Of a stretch of 64,000 bases of DNA, positions 26,773 to 36,510 are shown piece after piece. Numbering within the stretch: the stretch's first letter is position 1; every line of letters starts with the position of its first letter. The stretch covers positions 1 through 64,000 of the forward strand of contig NZ_QEQK01000004.1 of NCBI RefSeq assembly GCF_003151135.1, given 5' to 3'. A program made the position numbers and the translations under genes. Below the pieces are notes generated by a model. The model searched no databases. It was not told the DNA's origin and saw only the letters and a program-made list of their open reading frames with translations. The stretch comes from Abyssibacter profundi. Its GTDB lineage: Bacteria; Pseudomonadota; Gammaproteobacteria; Nevskiales; OUC007.

Positions 26773-27291
26773 ATCGCCCGGGAAAGACAGGACAGGCGCA
26801 ATGATCAGATCACTGTGCCCAAGGTTCGGTTGGTGGACGCAGACGGTGAGCAGGTTGGCATCGTCGGCATCGAGGATGCACTGAGCAAGGCCGCGGATGC
26901 GGGCTTGGATCTCGTCGAGGTGGCGCCGCAGGCCGATCCACCCGTTTGCCGCATCATGGATTACGGCAAACATATCTTCGAGAAGCAGAAGTCTCAGCAG
27001 AACTCCCGGAAGAAGCAGAAGCAGATTCAGGTCAAGGAAGTGAAGTTCCGGCCTGGAACTGACGAGGGCGACTACAAGACGAAGCTTCGAAACCTCAAAC
27101 GGTTTCTGGAAGACGGTGACAAGATCAAGGTGACGTTGCGGTTCCGCGGGCGCGAGATGGCGCACCAGGAAATCGGAATGCGCCTGCTCGATCGCGTTCG
27201 AGAGGAGCTGGAAGAAATGGCCAGCGTCGAGCAGCGACCGAAGATGGAAGGACGGCAGCTGATCATGGTGATGGCGCCGCGTAAGAACTAA
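26773..27291 (+). CDS. infC: Translation initiation factor IF-3, AUC start
   Basis: IF-3 binds the 30S subunit, blocks premature 50S joining and checks the start codon. The frame is continuous from ATC 26773 with N-terminus (M)[19 protein letters not shown], matching other IF-3 proteins; the length from there is 172 residues (E. coli 180). GGAGG at 26760-26764 lies 8 nt before the ATC. The next usual start, GTG 26815, would delete the conserved RRNDQI segment and has no such ribosome site. IF-3 discriminates against AUU/AUC, so the rare start implies autoregulation as known in E. coli infC. The conserved core includes [11 protein letters not shown] and [11 protein letters not shown]. Confidence 0.93.
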   Translation: MARERQDRRNDQITVPKVRLVDADGEQVGIVGIEDALSKAADAGLDLVEVAPQADPPVCRIMDYGKHIFEKQKSQQNSRKKQKQIQVKEVKFRPGTDEGDYKTKLRNLKRFLEDGDKIKVTLRFRGREMAHQEIGMRLLDRVREELEEMASVEQRPKMEGRQLIMVMAPRKN

Positions 27292-27310
27292 GAATCGACA
27301 GAGAGTTGTC

Positions 27311-27508
27311 ATGCCGAAGATGAAGACCAACCGGGGCGCTGCCAAGCGTTTCAAGCGCACCGGCAGTGGTGGTTTCAAGCGGATGCAGTCCCATCACCGC
27401 CACATCCTGACCAAGAAGAACGCCAAGCGTTGCCGCCAGCTGCGCAAGGTGACGCAGGTCGCTAGCTGCGACACCAAAGCCGTAGAGCGGATGCTGCCCT
27501 ACGTTTAA
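27311..27508 (+). CDS. rpmI: 50S ribosomal protein L35
   Basis: 65 residues, with the family pattern [20 protein letters not shown] and [18 protein letters not shown]. It follows infC by 19 bp in the normal order. Confidence 0.98.
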   Translation: MPKMKTNRGAAKRFKRTGSGGFKRMQSHHRHILTKKNAKRCRQLRKVTQVASCDTKAVERMLPYV

Positions 27509-27555
27509 TGTTTGTTTCGGCCTGACCATAGGCCGATGACCACGAGGAAATCGTC

Positions 27556-27909
27556 ATGCCACGAGTCAAGCGCGGCGTAACCGCCAAGGCACGACACAAG
27601 AAGGTTCTTAAGGCTGCGAAGGGCTATTACGGTGCCCGGAGTCGCAGCTTCCGCGTTGCCAACCAGGCCGTTACCAAGGCCGGTCAGTACGCTTACCGTG
27701 ATCGCAAGGTTCGCAAGCGCGAGTTTCGCGCGCTGTGGATCCAGCGTATTGGCGCCGCCGCCAAGGAGAACGGCCTGTCCTACAGCCGTTTCATCCACGG
27801 CCTGAAGGAAGCCGGCGTCGAGTTGGATCGCAAGGTACTGGCTGATCTGGCGGTGCATGACGCTGCGGCGTTTGGCCAGCTTGCCGAGCAAGCCAAGGCC
27901 AGCCTCTAA
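27556..27909 (+). CDS. rplT: 50S ribosomal protein L20
   Basis: 117 residues, beginning [19 protein letters not shown] with the basic N-terminal extension of L20 and the conserved [12 protein letters not shown] and [19 protein letters not shown] segments. It binds 23S rRNA and is essential for 50S assembly. It lies 47 bp after rpmI and ahead of a strong terminator. L20 represses its own operon in E. coli; I cannot see the binding structure by eye here. Confidence 0.98.
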   Translation: MPRVKRGVTAKARHKKVLKAAKGYYGARSRSFRVANQAVTKAGQYAYRDRKVRKREFRALWIQRIGAAAKENGLSYSRFIHGLKEAGVELDRKVLADLAVHDAAAFGQLAEQAKASL

Positions 27910-27959
27910 CTAACGCCCCTCGCCATCCCGGCGAAGGTGGTGTAACCGCTTGAGAAGAA

Positions 27960-27988
27960 GGGGAAGGCTGTGGCCTTCCCCTTTTTTT
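27960..27988 (+). terminator. Rho-independent terminator between rplT and pheS
   Basis: A perfect 9-bp stem (GGGGAAGGC / GCCTTCCCC) with a TGTG loop is followed by seven T residues at 27982-27988. There is no phenylalanine-rich leader peptide before it, so a pheST attenuator of the E. coli kind is not supported. Confidence 0.88.
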
Positions 27989-28059
27989 GTGGCCAATGTC
28001 GTTGCGCCGACCGTGGCAGCAACGGTGCATTATTCAAAAAAGATAGCCGGATCAATAAG

Positions 28060-29061
28060 ATGTCGGAAGATCTGAAACAGTTACATGAAGATGCTGCTTC
28101 GCGCATCGAGGCCGCCTCGGACCTCTCTGCCCTGGATGACGTGCGGGTCGAGATGCTGGGGAAGAAGGGGCGGATCACGGGCTTGCTCAAGACCCTGGGT
28201 GGCATGGAGCCAGACCAGCGCCGCCAATTTGGTGCCGAGGTCAACGCCGCCAAGCAGGCCCTGATCGAACAGATCAACACGCGTCGTGCGGTGCTGGAGC
28301 GGGCCGCCATCGACGCCAAGCTGGCGGACGAGGCGATCGACGTGAGTCTGCCAGGCCGCGGAGACGGTTACGGCGGCGCCCATCCCATCCGTCGGGTGAT
28401 TGATCGCATCTCGGCCTTGTTCGGGACCATTGGCTTCGAAGTGGTCGAAGGGCCGGAAATCGAGGACGACTACCATAACTTCGAGGCGCTGAACTTTCCG
28501 CCGAATCATCCCGCGCGTGCCATGCACGATACGTTTTATGCGGGTCAGGGCAGTCGTGTGCTGCGCACGCATACCTCTTCGGTACAGATCCGGATGATGG
28601 AAGAGCGTGAACCGCCACTTCGCATCATCGCCCCGGGACGGGTGTATCGATGCGATTCGGATCGCACCCACAGCCCGATGTTCCATCAGCTGGAAGGGCT
28701 TTATGTCGCGCGCGGTGTGAGCTTTGCCGATTTACGCGCTGATTTGCAGGCGTTCCTCTCCGCGTTCTTTGAACGGGACGTCAAAACGCGGTTCCGTCCG
28801 TCGTATTTCCCCTTTACCGAGCCGTCCTGCGAGGTGGATATCCACTACCAGGACCTCAACGGCCGTGAGGGTTGGATGGAGATTTTGGGTTGCGGCATGG
28901 TGCACCCCAACGTGCTGCGTGCTGTGGGCATCGATCCGGAAATCTATACGGGCTACGCCTTCGGCATGGGGATGGAACGCATGGCCATGCTGCGATACGG
29001 CGTCGATGATCTGCGTCTTTTCTTCGAGAACGATCTGCGCTTTCTCGCGCAGTTTCAGTAG
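28060..29061 (+). CDS. pheS: Phenylalanine-tRNA ligase alpha subunit
   Basis: 333 residues from ATG 28060. The coiled-coil N-terminal arm (1-80) is followed by the class II aminoacyl-tRNA synthetase core: motif 1 around [10 protein letters not shown], motif 2 in [17 protein letters not shown] and motif 3 in [20 protein letters not shown]. Forms an alpha2beta2 enzyme with PheT, whose gene begins 12 bp later. Confidence 0.97.
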   Translation: MSEDLKQLHEDAASRIEAASDLSALDDVRVEMLGKKGRITGLLKTLGGMEPDQRRQFGAEVNAAKQALIEQINTRRAVLERAAIDAKLADEAIDVSLPGRGDGYGGAHPIRRVIDRISALFGTIGFEVVEGPEIEDDYHNFEALNFPPNHPARAMHDTFYAGQGSRVLRTHTSSVQIRMMEEREPPLRIIAPGRVYRCDSDRTHSPMFHQLEGLYVARGVSFADLRADLQAFLSAFFERDVKTRFRPSYFPFTEPSCEVDIHYQDLNGREGWMEILGCGMVHPNVLRAVGIDPEIYTGYAFGMGMERMAMLRYGVDDLRLFFENDLRFLAQFQ

Positions 29062-29073
29062 GGCGGACTGGCG

Positions 29074-31437
29074 ATGAAAGTAAGTACACAATGGCTTGCC
29101 GAGTGGGTGTCGGTGACGGATGCCCCGGCTGCGCTGGCTGAGCGCTTGACCCTGGCCGGTCTTGAGGTGGATTCCGTGGAGCCGGTTGCTCCGGCCTTCT
29201 CAGGGGTTGTGGTCGCCCGTGTTGACGCCGTGGAGCTACACCCGGATGCAGACCGACTGCGCGTCTGCCAGGTCGATTCCGGCGATGCGACGGTTCAGAT
29301 TGTTTGCGGCGCGCCCAATGTTCGGGCCGGCATGCTGGTGCCACTGGCCACCGTGGGCGCGGAGCTGCCGGGTGGGGTCAAGATCAAGCAGGCCAAGCTG
29401 CGTGGTGTCGCCTCTGCGGGCATGCTGTGTTCCGCACGTGAGCTGGGTCTGGGCGAGGCGGCGAGTGGCCTGATGGAGCTGCACGGTGACTATCAGCCCG
29501 GCCAGGATTTTCGGGCCGCGATTGGTGCCGATGACCAGATCATCGAGATCGAGTTAACTCCCAACCGGGGCGACTGCGCCAGCGTGCGGGGTGTCGCGCG
29601 GGATGCGGCGGTGCTCTACGAGAGCGACTGGATGCCGGTGGACTGCGCGCCCATCGCGGCGACGCACGAGCAGGGGCGCGATGTGGCGGCGGTTGATCCT
29701 GAGGATTGTCCGGTGTTCTGCGGCCGACTGATTCAGAACGTGGATGCGGCCCGGCCCACGCCGACCTGGATGCAGGAACGCCTTCGTCGGGCGGGGTTGC
29801 GACCGAAACACGCCCTGGTCGACATCACCAATTATGTGTTGCTGGAATTGGGCCAGCCCATGCATGCGTATGACGATGCGCAGCTCCAGGGCAACTTGGT
29901 GGCCCGCAGGGCGGCGAAAGGCGAGTCGCTGACACTGCTGAACGACCAGACGGTTGAACTCGATCCGGCCTGTCTGGTGATTGCGGACGACCAGGGTCCG
30001 GTCGGTTTGGCCGGAGCCATGGGCGGCGCGGGCTCCGCGGTGACTCCGGCCACTCGGGATGTTTATCTGGAGTCGGCCTGCTTTGCGCCTGATGCCGTTG
30101 CCGGCGTTGGTCGCCGGTTCAAGCTGGTTTCCGATGCCCTGTACCGTTACGAGCGTGGCGTCGATCCCGCGCTACAGGCCGCCGCGCTGGAACGGGCCAC
30201 CCAGCTGGTGCTGGCGATTTGCGGTGGGCAACCGGGTCCGGTGCGGCAGGTGGGTCAAGCGCCTGAACAAGCACCCGTCACTCTGCGGCTATCGCGGTTG
30301 GCTGCCCTGCTGGGAGGCGCCATCGAAGAGGACAAGGTCCGCAGTATTCTCGTCCGCCTGGGCTGTTCGGTCCGTCAGGATGGCGGTGACCAGTTGCAGG
30401 TCACGCCGCCCAGCCACCGTTATGACCTGCGCATCGAGGAAGACCTGGTCGAAGAAGTCGCCCGCGTGATCGGATACGACCACTTGCCTGGTGGCGCCCG
30501 AACGGTGGAAATGCGGTTTGGTGCGGTGGCGGAGGACGCGGTCGACAGGGCACGTGTTCATGATGTGCTCTGCGGGCGGGGCTATCACGAGGTCATCACC
30601 TATAGCTTTGTGGATGCTGCGGTCGATGCCGCATTGTCTGGGGGGCTGCCGACGGTGGCGGTGGACAATCCCATCGCCGAACAGATGTCCGTCATGCGTA
30701 CAACGCTTTGGAGTGGCCTGGTGGGCGTGCTGAAGCACAACCGTGCTCGCGGAGCCGATCGATTGCGTGTGTACGAGCTGGGCCTGCAGTTCCATCCTGA
30801 TGGCCAGGACGTTCGCCAGCCCCAGATGCTGGCTGGATTGGCGAGTGGTCGGCGCCATCCCGAGCATTGGGATGCGGATCAGACCCCAGTTGATTTTTAC
30901 GACATCAAAGGTGACCTGGATGTGCTGGTGCAGCAGGCCGGGCGCGCGCTGGACTGCGAAGCGCAACCCCATCAGGCGTTGCACCCCGGCCAATCCGCGC
31001 GCCTGATGGTCGACGGGCGTCCCGTTGGCTGGTTGGGGCGGTTGCATCCAGCGGTGGCGCGTCAGCTGGATCTGGGGCCTGCGCCCATCGTGTTCGAGAT
31101 CGAACTCGGGGTCCTCTTGCAGGGGCACGCGCCAGCCTACGAGCCGGTGGCGGATCAGCCGGCGGTACGTCGTGATCTGGCAGTGGTCTGTGACGAAGCG
31201 ATGCCGGTTGGAGATTTGTTGCGTGTCTGTCGCTCGGCGGGGGGTGAGAATCTTCGACAAACGGGCGTGTTCGACGTCTACCGTGGTGCTGGCTTACCTG
31301 ATTCCTCCAAAAGCGTCGCTTTGAGCTTGATTTTCCAAGATAAAACACGCACGCTAATTGATCGGGAGGTGGATGATGCAGTCGCCGGTGTGCGATCAGC
31401 GCTGTCCACTGAGTTGGGGGTTGGTTTCAGGGAATAG
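29074..31437 (+). CDS. pheT: Phenylalanine-tRNA ligase beta subunit
   Basis: 787 residues: an N-terminal tRNA-binding (EMAP-II-like) domain (about 40-150, with [13 protein letters not shown]), B3/B4 editing domain, B5 domain (RLAALLGG), catalytic-like core and C-terminal anticodon-binding (FDX-ACB) domain ending in the [14 protein letters not shown] region. Normal length and order. Confidence 0.97.
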   Translation: MKVSTQWLAEWVSVTDAPAALAERLTLAGLEVDSVEPVAPAFSGVVVARVDAVELHPDADRLRVCQVDSGDATVQIVCGAPNVRAGMLVPLATVGAELPGGVKIKQAKLRGVASAGMLCSARELGLGEAASGLMELHGDYQPGQDFRAAIGADDQIIEIELTPNRGDCASVRGVARDAAVLYESDWMPVDCAPIAATHEQGRDVAAVDPEDCPVFCGRLIQNVDAARPTPTWMQERLRRAGLRPKHALVDITNYVLLELGQPMHAYDDAQLQGNLVARRAAKGESLTLLNDQTVELDPACLVIADDQGPVGLAGAMGGAGSAVTPATRDVYLESACFAPDAVAGVGRRFKLVSDALYRYERGVDPALQAAALERATQLVLAICGGQPGPVRQVGQAPEQAPVTLRLSRLAALLGGAIEEDKVRSILVRLGCSVRQDGGDQLQVTPPSHRYDLRIEEDLVEEVARVIGYDHLPGGARTVEMRFGAVAEDAVDRARVHDVLCGRGYHEVITYSFVDAAVDAALSGGLPTVAVDNPIAEQMSVMRTTLWSGLVGVLKHNRARGADRLRVYELGLQFHPDGQDVRQPQMLAGLASGRRHPEHWDADQTPVDFYDIKGDLDVLVQQAGRALDCEAQPHQALHPGQSARLMVDGRPVGWLGRLHPAVARQLDLGPAPIVFEIELGVLLQGHAPAYEPVADQPAVRRDLAVVCDEAMPVGDLLRVCRSAGGENLRQTGVFDVYRGAGLPDSSKSVALSLIFQDKTRTLIDREVDDAVAGVRSALSTELGVGFRE

Positions 31438-31439
31438 GC

Positions 31440-31739
31440 GTGGCGTTGACCAAGGCAGACCTTGCGGAGACGCTGTTCGAGGAGCTAGGACTCAATAAGC
31501 GGGAAGCCAAGGAATTCGTCGAGTTGTTCTTCGAGGAAGTCCGAAGCGCACTGGAGACAGGTGATCCAGTCAAGCTATCCGGGTTCGGGAACTTCGAGCT
31601 GCGTAACAAGCGGGAGCGACCCGGGCGCAACCCGAAAACGGGGGAGGAGATTCCGATCTCAGCCCGTCGCGTCGTGACGTTCCGTCCTGGTCAAAAACTA
31701 CGCAGCCGAGTCGACGAAAGTGCCCGCAACCGCGCCTGA
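31440..31739 (+). CDS. ihfA: Integration host factor subunit alpha
   Basis: 99 residues from GTG 31440, two bases after the pheT stop, giving the usual N-terminus [17 protein letters not shown]. The DNA-binding beta arm [24 protein letters not shown] is intact. IHF bends DNA at specific sites; its partner ihfB lies near 60.3 kb. Confidence 0.97.
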   Translation: MALTKADLAETLFEELGLNKREAKEFVELFFEEVRSALETGDPVKLSGFGNFELRNKRERPGRNPKTGEEIPISARRVVTFRPGQKLRSRVDESARNRA

Positions 31740-32091
31740 ACGCATTCCGGTTCCCACGCTGGAACTGCCAGAAATTCCTGCAAAACGGTATTTCTCCATC
31801 GGCGAAGTCAGCGAGCTTTGCGCCGTCAAACCGCATGTGCTGCGGTACTGGGAGCAGGAGTTTACCCAGCTGCGTCCAGTCAAGCGGCGCGGCAACCGCC
31901 GCTATTACCAGCGCCGGGATGTCGAACTGGTGCGCCAGATTCGACATTTGCTCTACGACAAGGGGTTCACCATCGGGGGTGCCCGCCAGCAGCTGCAGGA
32001 GAACGTTGCGGGCGATGCGCCGAAGTCGCCTGCCCGAAAAGCGCTGGAAGAGATTCGTCTGGAGCTGGAAGCGATCATCCGGCAGTTGTAA
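31720..32091 (+). CDS. MerR-family regulator of the ihfA-linked type
   Basis: 123 residues from GTG 31720, overlapping ihfA by 20 bp. The helix-turn-helix is [25 protein letters not shown] with the wing [19 protein letters not shown], followed by a short coiled coil. No metal- or ligand-binding cysteines are seen. A MerR gene in this place is common in Gammaproteobacteria; its targets are not known. Confidence 0.93.
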   Translation: MPATAPERIPVPTLELPEIPAKRYFSIGEVSELCAVKPHVLRYWEQEFTQLRPVKRRGNRRYYQRRDVELVRQIRHLLYDKGFTIGGARQQLQENVAGDAPKSPARKALEEIRLELEAIIRQL

Positions 32092-32219
32092 TCCGGTGAC
32101 TCAGGGCGGCGCTGCATGCGCGCCGCAGGGGTCTGTGCCCGCAAAAATCAGGCGGTCCACAACAATCAACGTCTAACGGTGGAGTCAGTCGGATAATCCC
32201 GGTATGATCCCGCCTCCTT

Positions 32220-32296
32220 CGGGGTGTAGCGCAGCCTGGTAGCGCACCTGCATGGGGTGCAGGTGGTCGGAGGTTCAAATCCTCTCACCCCGACCA
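32220..32296 (+). tRNA. tRNA-Pro, anticodon GGG
   Basis: The cloverleaf is complete: acceptor CGGGGTG/CACCCCG, D arm GCGC-AGCCTGGTA-GCGC, anticodon stem CCTGC/GCAGG with loop ATGGGGT (anticodon GGG), T arm GGAGG-TTCAAAT-CCTCT, and an encoded CCA end. The sequence closely resembles the E. coli tRNA-Pro(GGG). A TATGAT element lies at 32203-32208, 12 nt upstream; I see no matching -35. Confidence 0.98.
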
Positions 32297-32312
32297 AATA
32301 ACCAATAAAACA

Positions 32313-32334
32313 GCCACCTACGGGTGGCTTTTTT
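32313..32334 (+). terminator. Terminator after tRNA-Pro
   Basis: GCCACC / GGTGGC stem (32313-32328) with a TACG loop, followed by T residues 32329-32334. Confidence 0.82.
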
Positions 32335-32524
32335 ATGTCCAGCAGCACAGGGCGTCTACCGCAGACAGCGCTAGCTGCTGCGAGGGTGCCGACCGATTAG
32401 GTTGCGGCCAAAGTGGCGAAGCGGCCTGGTTTGGCGTGCTGGATTCCTGAGTTCAGCCGCTCGCCCCGAGTTCCTGAGCTTTGCAAGCGCGACGCGATGC
32501 CTGACCTCAGGCATGCTTGCACTC

Positions 32525-33583
32525 ATGAGTCAGTCTACGGTGATGTCCGAGTTCCGCACCCTGCCCGAATCCGGGGAGTTAATGGAGGGGGTTAAGCTGA
32601 CGCTGCGCATTGCACGTCAGGCGGGTGCTGTGGATGTCTGCTGGTTTCAGCCGGCCAGTTCCGCGTTACCGCAGATCAGGCAGATTGCCCCACAGTGTTC
32701 AATGACGCCTGCGGATCGAAGTGACTGCGAAGAGCTGGCACTCTGGTTTCTTCGCTCCGGTCAGGCGCAGGTCATCAGCCCAAACGTGAAGGTGGATGCG
32801 GCGCTGAATCGATTACGGGCGACACGACGCGCAGGGGATGTTCGCGGTTTCTCCGCGTGGCGCATCCGCACAGATGACCAGACGGTTGGAGCGCTTTGCA
32901 TGGCTCAGTTCGGTGCGGCCGTGCTCTCTGCAGACGCCTTGCGCTGCGCACGTGACGCCACCCAACTGTTGTCGATCTGGTTTGGCGCCATGCACACGGC
33001 CTTGTTCGACGAAATGACCGGATTGCTGGAACGCGGTTACGCCGAAACAATGCTGGAGAAGGCCTTGCGTCGGTCACAGCGACGGCTGGAGCCGGTGACA
33101 TTTGCGATGTTGGATGTGGATCATTTCAAAGCCTTGAACGACGCCTTGGGCCATCCCGCTGGAGATCGCGCGCTTGCGGGTATCGCAAAACGGATGTCAG
33201 CGCATTTCGAGCGGGCCGGGGATCTAGTGGCGCGTTGGGGTGGCGAGGAGTTTCTGATTCTGCAGGCAGACTCCGGACATGACGAGGCTGTGGATCAGAT
33301 CCAAACGCTTCTTGACGCTGTCCGGGCCGCCGAAATCGTCAATCCGGATAGCGAAACCGGGGTGGTGACACTGTCCGCAGGCGTGGTTTCCTTCCAACCC
33401 GAACCCTCTGGCGGCGAGGTCATCGATCCCGGGCAACTGCTGGGAAGATTGGTCAAGTGCGCCGACGAGGCGCTCTACCAGGCGAAGCAGTCCGGCCGTG
33501 ATCGCCTGGTCGATGCGGGTGCCATCCGCTGGCGCGACGTGCAGAACCGATCGTCGCAGGGTGAGGGCGCGCGCGGGGCCTGA
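32525..33583 (+). CDS. Diguanylate cyclase (GGDEF domain, GAF-like N-terminus)
   Basis: About 352 residues from ATG 32525; ATG 32513 and 32543 are alternatives and none has a clear ribosome site. The C-terminal GGDEF domain has the active motif GGEEF at about residues 239-243 and the inhibitory I-site RxxD (RAGD, residues 230-233) exactly five residues before it, so active synthesis of cyclic di-GMP with product inhibition is expected. The N-terminal 160 residues look like a GAF-type sensor. No membrane segment. Monocistronic. Confidence 0.87.
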   Translation: MSQSTVMSEFRTLPESGELMEGVKLTLRIARQAGAVDVCWFQPASSALPQIRQIAPQCSMTPADRSDCEELALWFLRSGQAQVISPNVKVDAALNRLRATRRAGDVRGFSAWRIRTDDQTVGALCMAQFGAAVLSADALRCARDATQLLSIWFGAMHTALFDEMTGLLERGYAETMLEKALRRSQRRLEPVTFAMLDVDHFKALNDALGHPAGDRALAGIAKRMSAHFERAGDLVARWGGEEFLILQADSGHDEAVDQIQTLLDAVRAAEIVNPDSETGVVTLSAGVVSFQPEPSGGEVIDPGQLLGRLVKCADEALYQAKQSGRDRLVDAGAIRWRDVQNRSSQGEGARGA

Positions 33584-33671
33584 GGCGACAAAGCCCGGCC
33601 CAAACAAAGCGGGGCGACCACTGGCCGCCCCGTACGGATACCGAATGGCCCATGGGTCGGGCCCGACTCGG

Positions 33672-33860
33672 CTAGTCGTCGTCTTCGGCCGAGTCTTCCA
33701 GGTCTTCCTTGGTCTGCTCGTATTCCTCTTCCACTTCTTCCGTGGTCTCGTCCACCTGCTCGCCGAATTCTTCGGCCGGGCCGTCGTTGCTGTCGCAGGC
33801 CGAGAAGGCGCTAATCATCAGGGCGGCGAGGAATGCGAGAAATGCTGTGCGGGTCTTCAT
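33672..33860 (-). CDS. Small acidic lipoprotein
   Basis: 62 residues. A signal peptide of 21 residues ends with FSAC, a lipobox; Asp directly after the Cys predicts retention in the inner membrane. The mature part is almost entirely Glu/Asp/Thr-rich (EEFGEQVDETTEEVEEEYE). Function unknown. A possible GC-rich hairpin without T-run lies at 33611-33631 downstream. Confidence 0.8.
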   Translation of the reverse strand: MKTRTAFLAFLAALMISAFSACDSNDGPAEEFGEQVDETTEEVEEEYEQTKEDLEDSAEDDD

Positions 33861-33939
33861 GGTTCACTCCTTTGAATCGATAGGTCGTTGAGGAAGTGGG
33901 GCGGCCTGAGCGTCCGATCGACACCCAGGCGACCGGTGT

Positions 33940-34113
33940 CTAGACGGGCGGTCGTCCGCGAACCGCGCCTGCGAGCAGGGCCAGCACGAACAACACCAGG
34001 AAGATAAAGAACAGAATCTTCGCGATGTCGGTGGCCGCGGCCGCAACTCCACCAAAGCCGAAAATGGCGGCGATGATGGCGATTACGAAAAACGCGATGG
34101 CGAGTCTCAACAT
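33940..34113 (-). CDS. DUF1328 small membrane protein (YtjA family)
   Basis: 57 residues, very hydrophobic, with two TM helices. Recognisable by the sequence [37 protein letters not shown] and the end RGRPPV. ATG at 34113 gives the standard N-terminus. These proteins are often stress-induced in other bacteria; exact function unknown. Confidence 0.9.
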   Translation of the reverse strand: MLRLAIAFFVIAIIAAIFGFGGVAAAATDIAKILFFIFLVLFVLALLAGAVRGRPPV

Positions 34114-34159
34114 GGTTGGCCTCCTTGCGTGTGAATCGGTCGTAGGGGAATGTGTCGGG

Positions 34160-35731
34160 TTAGAAGCTCAGCTGGGCTTCGAAAAACAGGGTCTGACGAA
34201 TTTGCTCCAGTGCTTGCCGATCAGCCGTGTCCCGCTGGGTGGGGTGGGCTGAGGTGAGCGCGAGTTGTCCGTCGAGCAAGCGGGTCGTCAGGCTGATGCC
34301 GGCATCGGCTATGGTCTGACGCGGCGTGTCGATCCGCTGCTCGAATTGAGCCGTTCCGTACTCGTAGAACAACTTGGCATCCAGCTTGGCCAGAGTAAGG
34401 GGAATCTGCTCGTAGGCGATCTCGAAGCGGCTATAAAGACCTTCGTCGCCCTCCAGGGCGCCCGGCAGATAGGCGGCAATTCGATTCGGGCCGCCCAGGA
34501 CCCATTCCTCATTCTGTGGGAGGGGGTCAAAGGCCCATTGGTGCTCGGCCATCAGCGTGGCGGATAGCTGCTCGCTGAGGTCCACGCCCAGGCTGCCCTG
34601 GACCAGTGCTAGCGTGAAGCCGTCGTCGGCGTCTGCGCGGCCGGCGCCGGTGTCTTGCGTCTCGGCCGAGAGGGCATGCAGGCCTTCGGCGGTCAGGCCC
34701 ATGGACACCTGACGTTCCTGCCAACTGAAGTCATGCGCCACTGTGCCGCGGAGTCCGGCAACCGTGTATTGCTCGTCCAACACCATGGCTTGCGCGGTCC
34801 GGTCCATGACTTCGTCGTCGGCGTAGCGGATGGATTCAGCAACAATCCATCGGGTGCCCTCGCCGACGTACAGTAGTTGCGTGGCTTCGGCGGAAAGCTC
34901 TAGCGTCGAGCCCTCATACTGCCGCTGCTGCGCGCCCAGGTCGGGAAAAACCGGGCGGAACTCACGGCCGGTATCCACGACGTAGTCGTAGTCGGCGTAG
35001 CTTGCATCCAGCGCGATCTGGCCCAGCGGCGAAATGCGGTCATACCCCAGACCACCCTTAATCAGGTCGCCATCATCCTCCGAGGTGCCGGCGCCCTCGA
35101 AAGCCGCGTCGACGCTGGCACGGTATCGGTTGCCATCGACATCGGCATAACTGACGTCCGCCATGGCGAAGTACTCGCCGACGAACCGGTTGCCATAATT
35201 CGACAACCCAACGCTGAGTTTGTAGGGCTCGTGAAGGCTGTCGTCCACCTTGATATCCAGTGTGACGTGCTCGGGTTGACCCTCTTTTTGCGGATAGAGG
35301 GCGAAGGGCTCGTATCCGGCTTGGCGTGCGTGGGTTTGCGCAAGCACGGCAGCACGGCGGAAGCGATGTGCCTTGAGCCCGACTTCGTCCTCAAACGGGG
35401 CAAAGTAGGGATGCAGTGGGTCCGGGACGTCCAGCTCGGTGATGCGGCGTTCCTGTACATAGAGGTTCGTACCCCGGCTGGTCTCCAGCGCCCGAACGCT
35501 GACCAGGAAGTACCCCTGGTCGCGGTAGGTTTGAGCCAGCGCTTGCAGCGCATCTTCGGTGGATTCCGCGGGCTCCAGCGCGCGGCTTAGCGTCGTCTGA
35601 TCGAGCAGCGTGTTGCCATAGATCTGGAAGAACCGATCACCGTCCGACAACGCGAGCGCCTGCCCAACCTCAGCAGCAGGTTCAGCGGTGATGAGTTCAG
35701 TGGGTACGACGGGTGGCAGATCAATTGCCAT
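34160..35731 (-). CDS. ShlB/FhaC/TpsB-like outer-membrane barrel, no signal peptide seen
   Basis: 523 residues. A POTRA-like domain occurs at about residues 32-105 ([20 protein letters not shown]...[13 protein letters not shown]), followed by a long beta-barrel with the [27 protein letters not shown] segment near the ShlB consensus and a terminal Phe. Two-partner secretion transporters export TpsA proteins; none is nearby. The ATG 35731 has a good AAGGA site, yet the first 30 residues ([14 protein letters not shown]...) are not hydrophobic, and an in-frame TGA at 35750-35752 excludes an N-terminal extension. Either export differs, or the signal has been lost. Confidence 0.75.
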   Translation of the reverse strand: MAIDLPPVVPTELITAEPAAEVGQALALSDGDRFFQIYGNTLLDQTTLSRALEPAESTEDALQALAQTYRDQGYFLVSVRALETSRGTNLYVQERRITELDVPDPLHPYFAPFEDEVGLKAHRFRRAAVLAQTHARQAGYEPFALYPQKEGQPEHVTLDIKVDDSLHEPYKLSVGLSNYGNRFVGEYFAMADVSYADVDGNRYRASVDAAFEGAGTSEDDGDLIKGGLGYDRISPLGQIALDASYADYDYVVDTGREFRPVFPDLGAQQRQYEGSTLELSAEATQLLYVGEGTRWIVAESIRYADDEVMDRTAQAMVLDEQYTVAGLRGTVAHDFSWQERQVSMGLTAEGLHALSAETQDTGAGRADADDGFTLALVQGSLGVDLSEQLSATLMAEHQWAFDPLPQNEEWVLGGPNRIAAYLPGALEGDEGLYSRFEIAYEQIPLTLAKLDAKLFYEYGTAQFEQRIDTPRQTIADAGISLTTRLLDGQLALTSAHPTQRDTADRQALEQIRQTLFFEAQLSF

Positions 35732-35802
35732 GCAGACAGTCCTTGTCGTTCAAGCCTTGATGAGTCGCTGCGAGTACCTGCAGCGAGCGAGTTGCAGGCG
35801 GC

Positions 35803-36225
35803 TTACTCCGCCATTTCCTCTTCGAACGAAGCGACCAGTGCATCGAATTCAGTCGCTGAGAGCATGCGGTCCCCGTTTTGATCTGCGCGATCGAACTGCG
35901 TCAGGACCGGCCGGCTGGACGTGGACTCACCGGCGGAGATCATGCCGTCACCGTCGCGATCAAGCTTCGCGAAGGATTTGTCAGGGGCGCTGACCACCTG
36001 ATCCTTGGAGACCGAGAGGCGGCCGCGCATGCTGGCCCGGGCAGCCTGCTGGCCACCGTCGTAGCGGAACTGCCCGCGGTTGGCCGTGCTGGCAGCAGCG
36101 CGGCTGTCTGGGCCATGGCCTGGGTCCATTTCCGTTTCTGCGCTGGTGCCGGACGTTCCGCTGGCAGCCAGTGCGGTGCTGCTAGCCATCAATGCGCTCA
36201 CAAGTAGAGAGAGTTGGGCTTTCAT
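35803..36225 (-). CDS. Secreted EF-hand protein
   Basis: 140 residues with a signal peptide ending ALA and two EF-hand loops near the C-terminus: DRDGDGMISAGE and DQNGDRMLSATE, with the acidic ligand pattern of a Ca2+ site. The start is backed by AGGAG 8 nt upstream. A periplasmic or exported Ca2+-binding protein. It is followed by the TpsB-like gene after 71 bp. Confidence 0.83.
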   Translation of the reverse strand: MKAQLSLLVSALMASSTALAASGTSGTSAETEMDPGHGPDSRAAASTANRGQFRYDGGQQAARASMRGRLSVSKDQVVSAPDKSFAKLDRDGDGMISAGESTSSRPVLTQFDRADQNGDRMLSATEFDALVASFEEEMAE

Positions 36226-36268
36226 CCTTGAAACTCCTATCGCAGATCGAGAGATTGCCCCCTGTGTC

Positions 36269-36283
36269 GCATGCGCCGTGCCA
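36269..36283 (-). promoter_or_regulatory. Candidate sigma-54 promoter
   Basis: On the minus strand TGGCACGGCGCATGC has the invariant GG-N10-GC spacing of -24/-12 promoters (consensus TGGCACG-N4-TTGC). Transcription would begin near 36257, giving a leader of about 30 nt for the EF-hand gene. Confidence 0.5.
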
Positions 36284-36324
36284 GAAAAATATTAATTAAA
36301 AACAGTGACTTATCGGGTCGCTCC

Positions 36325-36340
36325 TGTCGCATATGAGACA
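36325..36340. promoter_or_regulatory. Palindrome, candidate enhancer-binding-protein site
   Basis: TGTCGCATATGAGACA, a 16-bp palindrome with one mismatched pair, about 75 bp upstream of the expected start and separated from the sigma-54-like promoter by an AT-rich stretch (36285-36302). The half-site TGTCGCAT recurs at 36265-36272. The layout is that of an activator-dependent sigma-54 promoter. Confidence 0.45.
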
Positions 36341-36510
36341 CAGCCGGATGGGCCTAGTCGGGGGGAATAGGCGGCAAAGCCTTGACTGACAGCGTTTTTC
36401 GGGCTGTCTCCAAGACACGACAGTTGGCTGGAGTCCAGAGCGGACAGCGGTGTGCGTCAGACGGGCGGGTGCGCGATACTCCTCAACCCATTTTTAGCAG
36501 GCATGCTTGC

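Noticed and set aside
27910-28059. pheST attenuator of the E. coli leader-peptide type
   Set aside because: No phenylalanine-rich leader was found; the hairpin is an ordinary terminator.
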